This document shows positions 57,171 to 63,698 of a stretch of DNA of 63,698 nt, piece after piece. Numbering within the stretch: the first letter of the stretch is position 1; each line of letters begins with the position of its first letter. The stretch lies in contig NZ_VNHM01000016.1 in assembly GCF_008124625.1 (NCBI RefSeq), positions 1 to 63,698 on the forward strand, given 5' to 3'. The DNA is from Desulfallas thermosapovorans DSM 6562. Lineage in GTDB: Bacteria; Bacillota; Desulfotomaculia; Desulfotomaculales; Desulfallaceae. The translations under genes were made by a program, and so were the position numbers. The notes beneath the pieces are model-generated. The model saw only the letters and a list, made by a program, of their open reading frames with translations. It had not been told where the DNA came from and searched no databases.

Positions 57171-58460
57171 ATGCCTGAATCAAAGTACGAGGAAATTTTT
57201 AAAAAACTGGTTAAATCAGCCTACCGCGGTGATATGGATAACGAAATGGCCAAAATTCGAGACGGCGACAGTATTACAGACCAGTATCTGCTTTATGCTG
57301 CGGGGGGTGGCGACCCCAATACAGTGGTGTTTAAAATTCGGGATTGCAGTGGTCATTGTGATGCGGGCGATGATAACTGTGAAGCAGCATGTCTTTTTGG
57401 TGCCATTGTGCGCGATATGGAGGGAAATGTGGTTATCACCCCCAACAACTGCACTGGGTGCGGCAGGTGTGTGGAGGTATGCAAACATTACTCGCTGGTG
57501 GATAAGAAGGAATTTGTGCCGCTGATAAAACTTTTGAAAGACCGCAAGGTGCCGGTTTTTGCCATTATAGCGCCTGCTTTCATCGGCCAGTTTGGCCCTG
57601 CGGTAACCCCCGGCAAAATGCGGGCAGCCCTGAAAAGACTGGGTTTTTATGGTATGGTGGAAGTAGCCCTTTTTGCCGATATGCTTACTCTAAAAGAAGC
57701 ATTGGAATTTGACCGGCATGTCACCCGGGAAGAAGATTTCATGCTTACCAGTATGTGCTGTCCCATCTGGGTATCCATGGTTAAAAGGGTCTATAAGGAC
57801 CTGGTGCCGCATATATCCCCTTCCGTATCACCCATGGTAGCCTGTGGCAGGGGTATCAAACACCTGCATCCCGGTGCCAAGGTGGTATTTATCGGCCCCT
57901 GTATCGCAAAAAAAGCGGAAGCCAAGGAGCCCGATATTAGAGATGCCGTGGATGCTGTACTGACTTTTCGGGAATTGGAGCAAATATTTGAGGCGGTGGG
58001 CATAAACCCGTCTGAAATGGATGATGACGAAAGCGAGCATTCCTCGTCCGCGGGTAGGATATATGCCAGAACCGGCGGGGTTAGCCGGGCTATTTCAGAA
58101 ACGTTAAATAAATTAAGACCCGAAAGAAAAATTAAGATCCAGGCCATCCATGCCGATGGGGTGCAGGATTGCCGGAGAATGCTCAAAGATGTTTTGGCAG
58201 GCTATATTAAAGGGAACTTTTTGGAAGGTATGGGCTGTAACGGGGGTTGTGTGGGTGGGCCCAAGGTTATCATAGACCCGGTGGAAGGCCGTCAATACGT
58301 GGAAAATTACAGTAAAGAGGCCGGTTCCCTTACACCGGTGGATAATAAATATGTCTTGGAGTTGTTACAGCGCCTGGGTATTCATGATATGCATGATTTT
58401 CTGGACAGCTCAAAGGCCGCCATGTTCATTAGAGATTTTGGCGAGGATAGCTCCCGGTAA
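57171..58460 (+). CDS. [FeFe]-hydrogenase-like protein with two FeS modules
   Basis: 429 aa from ATG 57171 (GGTGAG upstream; the frame also opens at GTG 57162). N-terminal Cys59, 63, 70 and 74 (CSGHCDAGDDNCEAAC) form an unusual cluster. A classical ferredoxin site CTGCGRCVEVC (94-104) follows. The H-cluster domain has L1 as TSMCCPIW (Cys196-197), L2 as IGPCIAKKAE (Cys244) and L3 as EGMGCNGGCVGG (Cys356, Cys360). All four ligands and the proton-shuttle Cys are present, but L1 carries an extra Met. The short form without further subunits suggests a sensory or bifurcating-type relative (group C/D) more than a bulk hydrogenase. Confidence 0.82.
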   Translation: MPESKYEEIFKKLVKSAYRGDMDNEMAKIRDGDSITDQYLLYAAGGGDPNTVVFKIRDCSGHCDAGDDNCEAACLFGAIVRDMEGNVVITPNNCTGCGRCVEVCKHYSLVDKKEFVPLIKLLKDRKVPVFAIIAPAFIGQFGPAVTPGKMRAALKRLGFYGMVEVALFADMLTLKEALEFDRHVTREEDFMLTSMCCPIWVSMVKRVYKDLVPHISPSVSPMVACGRGIKHLHPGAKVVFIGPCIAKKAEAKEPDIRDAVDAVLTFRELEQIFEAVGINPSEMDDDESEHSSSAGRIYARTGGVSRAISETLNKLRPERKIKIQAIHADGVQDCRRMLKDVLAGYIKGNFLEGMGCNGGCVGGPKVIIDPVEGRQYVENYSKEAGSLTPVDNKYVLELLQRLGIHDMHDFLDSSKAAMFIRDFGEDSSR

Positions 58461-58544
58461 GTTTATATGCAGGACATTTAAACTTTGTTATATAATTTAA
58501 TGTAATCATTATTATGCATAACAAAGACGGGGGAGGATTCGGCG

Positions 58545-58670
58545 GTGGAAAATAAAATAACTGCATATAAGTGTAAGGACTGCGGTATGATATTCTGGGC
58601 AAAAAAAGAAGATGAACCTAGATTTTGTCCATTTTGTGAGAGTGCTTTGATAATTGAACATGTTGAATAA
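58545..58670 (+). CDS. 41-aa zinc-ribbon protein
   Basis: GTG 58545, preceded by GGGGGAGG, encodes YKCKDCGMIFW and PRFCPFCESALIIEH: two CxxC knuckles in a minimal zinc ribbon. A terminator follows at 58685. It begins 85 bases after the [FeFe]-hydrogenase-like gene and could be co-transcribed. Confidence 0.65.
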   Translation: MENKITAYKCKDCGMIFWAKKEDEPRFCPFCESALIIEHVE

Positions 58671-58684
58671 TTGCAACCGTGACA

Positions 58685-58717
58685 AACACCCGCCCCTTGT
58701 CTGGCGGGTGTTTTATT
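58685..58717 (+). terminator. Terminator
   Basis: AACACCCGCC (58685-58694) pairs with GGCGGGTGTT (58703-58712), then TTATT. Confidence 0.8.
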
Positions 58718-58898
58718 ATGAACAACTATAATCATAGCTTATATGTACTATAGCAAATTATTTCTTGCCATAACCGCAATGCAGTGCTAATCTAGAAATA
58801 AAGATGCAACACATACTGTAACAAATATTCAAATTCCATTTCATCTATTGCATTTGATTATAGTTAAAGATGATAATAAATATAAGGGGGAATTATTA

Positions 58899-59063
58899 AT
58901 GACACTGCCCAATAAAGTATGCCCGATTTGCGAAACCGAACTGAACAAAGATAACGTATCCAAAAAAGAATGGCTGCCGGAAAAACCGGTCAAACTGGAC
59001 TACGCCGGCCGGGCCGTTTGCCAAAAGTGTGCCGATTGGATCGAAAATACTGAATGGGATTAA
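58899..59063 (+). CDS. 54-aa zinc-ribbon protein
   Basis: ATG 58899 after AAGGGGGAA encodes KVCPICETELN, a linker and RAVCQKCADWIEN. The frame is open back to 58848, but the ribosome binding site marks 58899. Its stop overlaps the end of the converging CPBP gene by 4 bases. Unknown function. Confidence 0.65.
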   Translation: MTLPNKVCPICETELNKDNVSKKEWLPEKPVKLDYAGRAVCQKCADWIENTEWD

Positions 59064-59647
59064 AAGATAAATACCCCGGCATTGCCGGCGGCATGGACTA
59101 ATATAGAAGCAAATAAGCCGTATTTCAGATAGGTGAGGCTGTAAATGATGCCGGAAATAAAATAAAGCGCGAATGCGGCCGGTTCGGGGCCGTGTAATAA
59201 AGCAAAAATTGCGGAAATCGCCATCATCCAGACCCCGGTAAACAAAACCGCCCGGCCTGGCTTAACCGCCCGGCGCACCAATCCCAGGCCGATAAAACGA
59301 AACAGTATTTCCTCCAGTAGAGGGCCGAGTAATATAATTGATACAATCATAATTGCAGTGTCCCAGTTAATCACCGCCAGGTCCGGCACTTTGACCTGGC
59401 TTGCGCCCGGGGCAACAGCTATGCCGTATTGCCGGGCTAATTCCCGGTACCACTGAAAAGCCCGGCTTAGTAACAAACCCGCCATTATAAACAAAGGCGC
59501 GGTTTTATTTATTTTTTGGGCTTCCTCCAGCAATTCACCGGTCCGATCCAAGCTGACCAGCAGCAGTACGCCCAGCAACCCGGCCTGGCCCATCACCAGT
59601 TCAAAGGTTTCCCTTTTAACCTGCATACCTGACAGCAGCAACCCCAA
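59060..59647 (-). CDS. CPBP-family intramembrane protease, start lost to a frameshift
   Basis: 195 residues in frame with multiple membrane spans and the CPBP/CAAX motifs EEILFR (Glu112-Glu113, Arg117), FALLHGP and HAAGN. These hold the catalytic glutamates and metal-ligand histidines. In minus sense, ATG 59718 with a CGGAG site opens another frame (MKIIAEGDFKYVKF) that joins this one if one T is added to the run complementary to A5 at 59666-59670. The natural gene is then 59060-59718, about 219 aa. The present frame has no good start signal. Either the gene is freshly broken or the run was miscounted in sequencing. Confidence 0.75.
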   Translation of the reverse strand: MGLLLSGMQVKRETFELVMGQAGLLGVLLLVSLDRTGELLEEAQKINKTAPLFIMAGLLLSRAFQWYRELARQYGIAVAPGASQVKVPDLAVINWDTAIMIVSIILLGPLLEEILFRFIGLGLVRRAVKPGRAVLFTGVWMMAISAIFALLHGPEPAAFALYFISGIIYSLTYLKYGLFASILVHAAGNAGVFIF

Positions 59648-59819
59648 AGCCCCAAGCGCACAAAGAAAAAGGCCATGAATTTTACATATTTGAAATCCCC
59701 TTCGGCGATTATTTTCATGTGCGATACTCCGTGAATTTCATCCTTATATGCAAGCCTTTTCAGGAACAAAACACCGTGAAAAAATTTCTTTCAGGCTTAG
59801 TGTCAGCGACCAGCTAGCG

Positions 59820-59849
59820 CGGCAAAGTTACCCGAAAGGGTACTTGCCG
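59820..59849. other. GAAA-tetraloop hairpin
   Basis: CGGCAA..GTTACCC-GAAA-GGGTA..TTGCCG forms a strong bulged stem-loop with a GNRA loop, followed by AT-rich sequence. It may be a terminator of the minus-strand GH18 gene region or a stand-alone element. Confidence 0.35.
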
Positions 59850-59971
59850 GTTGCTCTATAATTTTTACAAGCCTAAAAAATTTTTCTATTTTATGAAAAA
59901 TGCAAAGGGAAAAAATAAACTTTCAAGAAAATACATATTATGGTTTGCTTTTGCCCATATTTTCCAACATC

Positions 59972-61231
59972 TTAACCCCTTTCCTGAATTGTGGTACCTA
60001 TTGCTTTCCACATTTCATCCGAGACAACCCCCAACCGCCACAGTGCAATACCGTCCAGGTTATACCGCTTGGCAATACCAATTTTGGTTAAAATGCTTTC
60101 GGGATTTTCCGAAGGGACAGAGATACCCAGGACCAGTTTTTCTGCCGGAACCACGGCCCTGGCTGCCTCCACCGCTTGAACAACCATATCCACCGGTTCC
60201 GGCTTGGCACCGTAATCGTAAGCCATGATGATAATTCTATCGGCAATTTGCCCCAGTGCCTGGTAGTCATAACCCTTGTAGGCGCTGTTGGGGGCGTGTA
60301 AAGTTAAGGTCAGGGTTTTGTCCTTTGCTTGCAGTTGACCGGACAATAAGTCAACAAAGCTGGTAAAGCTGTTTTGTACGGCTTGCAATTGCGCGCCTGT
60401 ATCCCGGTAGCCCAAACCTTCAAGATTAAGGTTAACGCCGCTGTAGAAATCGGCTTCCGCAGATATGTCTGCAACCGCCTGTTGCATGGCTGTCCGGTTA
60501 GTTAACAAGCTGGTAATGGTGCCGTCTTCATCGGTGACGTGAACCACCATCTCGGTGCGCAGGTTGTATGACCCGGCTGCGGCAAGCACATCCTCATAGC
60601 CGCCGGGGCGCTGCCAGCCCGTTCTGCTTTGGGTGAGCAGGTTGCCCTGCCCGTCGAGGCTGTACCAACCCAGGGCCAGCTCGGATACCAGTCCGGTGTT
60701 TCCGGTTGCCGTATGGGGGTACGGTACACCGAACAGGTTGGTCCAGCTACTGGTTTGTGTGTCGCCCAGGGCATAAAATCCCGTTACGCTCATCGGCTGC
60801 GGGGCGGAGGTGATTTTCACAGTATAAGTGGCATTATCCCAAGCCACCTGGCAGTCAAAGGCCTCACTGAAAAACCGCAGCGGGATCAGCGTTCTACCCT
60901 CCAGGTTCAGCGGCGGCACATCCAGGGGGATGGCGGTCTGGTTGCGGTAACCGGTATTGCTGTTCATTTGTAACCGGACGGTGTTTTTCCCGTCGGTGGC
61001 GTTAACTGTTTGTGCCGCGCCGTCCCAGGTGACCTGTACATCCAGCGCTTCTGCAATGGCCCTGAAGGGCACCAGGGTGCGCCCGTTTTGCATTACCGGC
61101 TGCACGTCGAAACTAACCGGTAAACCGTCAATGGATACGAAAATTTGTCTTTGTTCCTGGGCCGCAGCCGCGGGGGCGAAACCGCAGGCAGTAAATAATA
61201 ACAACAGTATCATTAGGCATAGTCGTTTCAT
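59972..61231 (-). CDS. Secreted GH18-like protein with stalk (CuAO-N) domain
   Basis: 419 aa. The signal peptide (about 1-24) is followed by a CuAO-N/stalk domain (about 28-140: GRTLVPFRAIAEALDVQVTWD; GRTLIPLRFFSEAFDCQV). The C-terminal glycoside hydrolase 18 barrel (about 147-419) contains MVVHVTDEDGTI and DRIIIMAYDYGAKPEP, and ends with a conserved Trp (IALWRLGV). The DxxDxDxE active-site motif reads SGVNLNLEGLG: the catalytic Glu271 remains, but the two aspartates before it are Asn. Related YaaH/SleL proteins act on spore peptidoglycan. Catalysis may be weakened. Confidence 0.8.
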   Translation of the reverse strand: MKRLCLMILLLLFTACGFAPAAAAQEQRQIFVSIDGLPVSFDVQPVMQNGRTLVPFRAIAEALDVQVTWDGAAQTVNATDGKNTVRLQMNSNTGYRNQTAIPLDVPPLNLEGRTLIPLRFFSEAFDCQVAWDNATYTVKITSAPQPMSVTGFYALGDTQTSSWTNLFGVPYPHTATGNTGLVSELALGWYSLDGQGNLLTQSRTGWQRPGGYEDVLAAAGSYNLRTEMVVHVTDEDGTITSLLTNRTAMQQAVADISAEADFYSGVNLNLEGLGYRDTGAQLQAVQNSFTSFVDLLSGQLQAKDKTLTLTLHAPNSAYKGYDYQALGQIADRIIIMAYDYGAKPEPVDMVVQAVEAARAVVPAEKLVLGISVPSENPESILTKIGIAKRYNLDGIALWRLGVVSDEMWKAIGTTIQERG

Positions 61232-61399
61232 GATAAAATGTTTCCCTCCCTAATTAAGTTATTCAAGCGCCGCCGCCTTTTTGCCGGGTTGTGCTATGCC
61301 GGTATTGTACCATGCCGGAAATTAATGGTACGAGGCTGCCGGCTACTTTGTTTTGTTAATTGCTTAACTAAGTTTTAGACGCAGGTGTAGAGGCAAAAG
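61232..61399. other. Intergenic region
   Basis: No gene or clear signal seen apart from the minus-strand ribosome binding site of the GH18 gene (GGGAGGG, about 61240-61248). Confidence 0.4.
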
Positions 61400-61534
61400 T
61401 TTCTTTTTGGTTCATCAAAAAGGAGAAAGAATAAAAACGATAAATATTACATCCATATCACCATTGAAGAAGAAACCCCGGTTTTCTATCAAACCTGTGG
61501 AATAAGATTTCCAGGCCTATATTGCCAGGTGGTA
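61400..61534 (+). pseudogene. Possible TnpB (IS200/IS605) fragment
   Basis: A frame with KFLFGSSKRRKNKNDKYYIH and ITIEEETPVFYQTCGI resembles the strand just before the first RuvC motif of TnpB proteins, where GIDLG normally follows. Here the sequence runs into RFPGLYCQVVKI and a stop. Only about 45 residues, no start. Tentative. Confidence 0.3.
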
Positions 61535-61559
61535 AAAATTTGAGAGGGTTGATGGAGTT

Positions 61560-61760
61560 GAGCTTTTTACCATTTTGTTGTATGATGTCAACAAGAAAAA
61601 AGTGACTAAAGTCCTGAATGCCGCCAATACCAGAACAGGGTACAAAACTCGGTTTTTGAGGGTGAAATTTTCGAAGCGAATTTGAAAAAATTAAAGATGG
61701 AATTGGACAGAGTAATTGGTTCTTCCGCACTTTTGGTGTCAATAGACAATACCTATTGAT
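61560..61760 (+). pseudogene. cas2: Frameshifted cas2 relic
   Basis: One frame reads ELFTILLYDVNKKKVTKVLN, the Cas2 N-terminal strand and helix (ferredoxin fold, YDV with the conserved Asp). After a degenerate middle, another frame reads EGEIFEANLKKLKMELDRVI then GSSALLVSIDNTY and a stop, which matches the Cas2 C-terminal half (VFEGEL...LKKLK.L). At least one frameshift and a damaged centre make it non-functional. No cas1 is nearby. A repeat-like sequence follows directly. Confidence 0.7.
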
Positions 61761-61761
61761 A

Positions 61762-61789
61762 GTCCTCGTCGATATTTTTAAGTTGAAAC
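61762..61789 (+). CRISPR. Single relic CRISPR repeat
   Basis: GTCCTCGTCGATATTTTTAA then GTTGAAAC (28 bases) ends in the GTTGAAAC typical of type I-B/III repeats and lies immediately after the cas2 relic, where an array would start. No second copy is present before the ISL3 element, so the array has been lost. Confidence 0.5.
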
Positions 61790-61883
61790 AGTCAACTTGA
61801 CAAAAAGCAAAGACAATTATCATTCATGACTTGACCAAGAAGAAAAACCAAGGTCAAACGAAAAAAAATAAAGAGAATTGGTT

Positions 61884-63455
61884 TTATAGCGCATGGATCA
61901 CCCGTTTGCGAAGCAAATCAAACTTTGCCCTGCCATACATCATGCGTTTGATTAATTTTAGCCTATTATTAATTCCTTCCACTGGGCCCTGGCTCCACGG
62001 TTCGGTTAAACCAGCATAAACAGCACTGTAATCCTTATTTATGGAATCAGCAAACCGTTTGAGTTCCAAAATCCCGCTATCATGTACGGCTTTCAGCCAT
62101 GCCGGGAGAGCACGTCCGGCTCGATGACGCACCATTGTGTGAAATTGATGGACCAGGGTATACCCTCGCTGCAACTCGGGAATACCCCCAAGGACTTGAG
62201 TCAACAGATTAGTTGCGCTTCGGGGCAAATCTTGTAGAGGTTTCAAAAACCAGTATTGCAGCCGGCGTGGTGCAATTGTTTTGGGGTATGTGCTACGTTG
62301 CCCGGTATCCCGGTGGATAGCATTCCGCTGCATTCTTATCCAGCGCGCCACAGTAGAGCGGGAGCCCTTGTAGCCCATGGCTTGAAGCTCTTCAAACAAT
62401 ATGCGGCTGTTGCGGCAGCCGGCAGCCAGGCGATTTTGGAGGTAGCTCAAGTAATTATCCAACAGCGTTTTGGAATGTTTACGCGAGGTCATCTGCGGGC
62501 ATTGCTCTGCCGAAACATATTTGCGCACAGTATTGCGGCTTAAGTTCAGGGTTCGAGCAATATGCCGCAGGGACAGGCCTTGCTTCTTAAGATTGTGGAT
62601 TTCCTCAAAACGTGCCTGCCGGTTTTGCTGTCCCCGGGTTAATACGGGTGCCGGAACAACCTCCTCGGTAACATGATCACGTACGTTAATTTTTGATATA
62701 AATTGTGATAATTGGGGTCGGAGCCGGTGAAACCAACGTTCCAGAGCTTCGCCAAGGTTCTTTAGCAAATGCCAACGATCAGCTACTTGTAATGCATTTG
62801 GCGCACCTTTTTTAGCTGCTTTAGCATAGGTCTGGGCACGATCACGGCTAATTATCTCCACACCCGGGTGGGCTTCCAACCAATGTTGGAACGTATATCC
62901 CTGCCGGTCAGGTAACAGGTCAACCACTTTATGTGTTTCCATGTCAATGAGAACAGTCCCGTAGGTATGTCCTTTCCGCCAAGCCCAATCATCGACACCT
63001 AGCACGCGCGGGGTAGATAGCTCAGGGTCCGGAGTGGCGCGGAGAATGCGTAAAACAGTATCTGCACTGATAGATAACCCTAAATCGCGGGCCAGACGGG
63101 CAGCGGCCTCTGCACTGGTGGTATAGCCCAAAGCAGTTACTGTTTCAGTAAACCGTGTGGTGCGCCGTCCGTAAGCCGGTACCAGTTCCGGTACTCGCTC
63201 GCAGAAAATCTTTTGCGGACAATCTGCATTAACACAGGCGAAGCGGCGGGCAGTAAAACGGATTACCACCGGGATACCGCACCAGGACATATCGTTAATA
63301 GTTCTTTCGTAATGGCTTCTGGCCTTATTTGAAACTTTACCGCAAAAAGGACATGTTGCCGTGGGTCTGGTCATCTCCATCACCAAATGAATGGCCTCGG
63401 TTTCCTGCTTTATTACGACCAACTTGAGACCTGGACTGAAGGTATAATCTGCCAT
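61884..63455 (-). CDS. ISL3-family transposase
   Basis: 523 aa, full length. N-terminal zinc finger (CPFCGKVSNKARSHYERT, then FACVNADCPQKIFCERV), a DDE catalytic core with GVDDWAWRKGHTYGTVLIDM and IISRDRAQTYAKAAKKG, and a central HTH (LSLRHIARTLNLSRNTVRKY). The C-terminal Glu region is PWSQGPVEGINNRLKLIKRM followed by YGRAKFDLLRKRV. All expected motifs look intact, so it may still be active. It starts 7 bases after the stop of the DUF4338 gene. Terminal inverted repeats were not found. Confidence 0.93.
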   Translation of the reverse strand: MADYTFSPGLKLVVIKQETEAIHLVMEMTRPTATCPFCGKVSNKARSHYERTINDMSWCGIPVVIRFTARRFACVNADCPQKIFCERVPELVPAYGRRTTRFTETVTALGYTTSAEAAARLARDLGLSISADTVLRILRATPDPELSTPRVLGVDDWAWRKGHTYGTVLIDMETHKVVDLLPDRQGYTFQHWLEAHPGVEIISRDRAQTYAKAAKKGAPNALQVADRWHLLKNLGEALERWFHRLRPQLSQFISKINVRDHVTEEVVPAPVLTRGQQNRQARFEEIHNLKKQGLSLRHIARTLNLSRNTVRKYVSAEQCPQMTSRKHSKTLLDNYLSYLQNRLAAGCRNSRILFEELQAMGYKGSRSTVARWIRMQRNAIHRDTGQRSTYPKTIAPRRLQYWFLKPLQDLPRSATNLLTQVLGGIPELQRGYTLVHQFHTMVRHRAGRALPAWLKAVHDSGILELKRFADSINKDYSAVYAGLTEPWSQGPVEGINNRLKLIKRMMYGRAKFDLLRKRVIHAL

Positions 63456-63462
63456 GATTTAC

Positions 63463-63698
63463 TCAACTTTTTATGAGCACCTTCCTAAAATTTTTCGCCA
63501 GTGGGTAAACGTAAATGTCCTTAATAGGCACCCGGGAGGAGCTATGGCGGCGATCGTTGCGGCCTCGCCCCTGGGTTTTACCTACATAAACCCAGTTGGC
63601 AGCCTGATAACTGATACCCTGAAAGCGGCGTGCTTCAACAAATGTTTCCAGTAAGTAGACAGGGTGACCGTATTTAGCCAACCAGTCACCGCTTATCC
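63463..63698 (-). CDS. DUF4338 (DruA-like) protein, C-terminal part, cut by right edge
   Basis: The frame is open to the window edge and encodes about 77 residues: LAKYGHPVYLLETFVEARRF then QGISYQAANWVYVGKTQGRG, and PIKDIYVYPLAKNFRKV. This is the conserved end of DUF4338, a family that includes the Druantia defence protein DruA and partners of transposases. The stop TGA (63463-63465) is 7 bases from the ISL3 transposase start, so the two are one transcript and probably one mobile element. Confidence 0.8.
   Translation of the reverse strand, partial: ISGDWLAKYGHPVYLLETFVEARRFQGISYQAANWVYVGKTQGRGRNDRRHSSSRVPIKDIYVYPLAKNFRKVLIKS

Noticed and set aside
63454-63654. 66-codon plus-strand frame at the right edge
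   Set aside because: Antisense to the DUF4338 frame, whose conserved motifs are clear on the minus strand.

Overview
The window looks like a chromosomal segment of an anaerobic Gram-positive bacterium of the Clostridia, most likely a Desulfotomaculum-like member of the Peptococcaceae. This is inferred from gene content, not from a marker gene. The pointers are strong AGGAGG ribosome binding sites with many TTG and GTG starts, a T-box leader, stalk-type copper-amine-oxidase N-domains on secreted proteins, corrinoid methyltransferases, a 4-hydroxybutyryl-CoA dehydratase-like radical enzyme, a tungstate-binding lipoprotein behind a Moco/Tuco-type leader, and an [FeFe]-hydrogenase-like protein.

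Layout. 1-280 holds the start of an IS3-family transposase OrfA running off the left edge. 863-4109 is an ectoine-type polar amino acid ABC transporter (ehuBCDA order), followed by a MarR regulator with a perfect consensus promoter and a membrane-anchored TRASH-domain protein. 5221-14885 is a corrinoid methyltransferase (O-demethylase type) regulon: methyl-THF:corrinoid methyltransferase, corrinoid protein, UroD-type methyltransferase I, a 51-aa protein, an MFS carrier, then a second operon with a DUF1638 protein, a second corrinoid protein, a GntR/UTRA regulator, a RACE-type corrinoid reactivator and a MetH-activation-like protein. Three sites centred on GTATATAC or a close relative lie in its promoter regions. 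A transporter fragment, a YeiH-type exporter with a 41-aa membrane partner and a universal stress protein follow.

18461-27453 is mainly minus strand: carB without carA, an AbfD-like dehydratase under a self-regulating TetR, and a stalk-domain secreted protein; two small helical genes sit between them on the plus strand. 27728-37468 carries a two-component system, uppP, a DUF169 protein, an odd HTH-DUF2087-GIY-YIG fusion, cinA and an acyl-CoA ligase. 37589-44259 is a T-box-controlled branched-chain-type ABC transporter (livJHMGF) with a phenylacetate-CoA ligase. The T-box has a duplicated antiterminator/terminator module.

44313-61231 is mixed: O-methyltransferase, NCS2 permease, asnS, a CHASE4-HAMP-PAS-GGDEF-HD-GYP protein, a release-factor-N-domain/winged-helix fusion, acyl-CoA dehydrogenase, tupA with a riboswitch-like leader, a decayed BaiN-type flavoprotein, the [FeFe]-hydrogenase-like protein among small zinc-ribbon genes, a frameshifted CPBP protease and a GH18 protein. 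61380-63698 is a graveyard and mobile zone: a possible TnpB scrap, a frameshifted cas2 relic with one apparent CRISPR repeat, an ISL3 transposase and a DUF4338 (DruA-like) gene running off the right edge.

Taken together the genes fit a metabolism based on aromatic and methylated compounds: methyl groups pass through corrinoid proteins to tetrahydrofolate, and carboxylic acids are taken up, activated by CoA ligases and oxidised. Three families of dispersed palindromic repeats sit between genes. No rRNA or tRNA gene was recognised.
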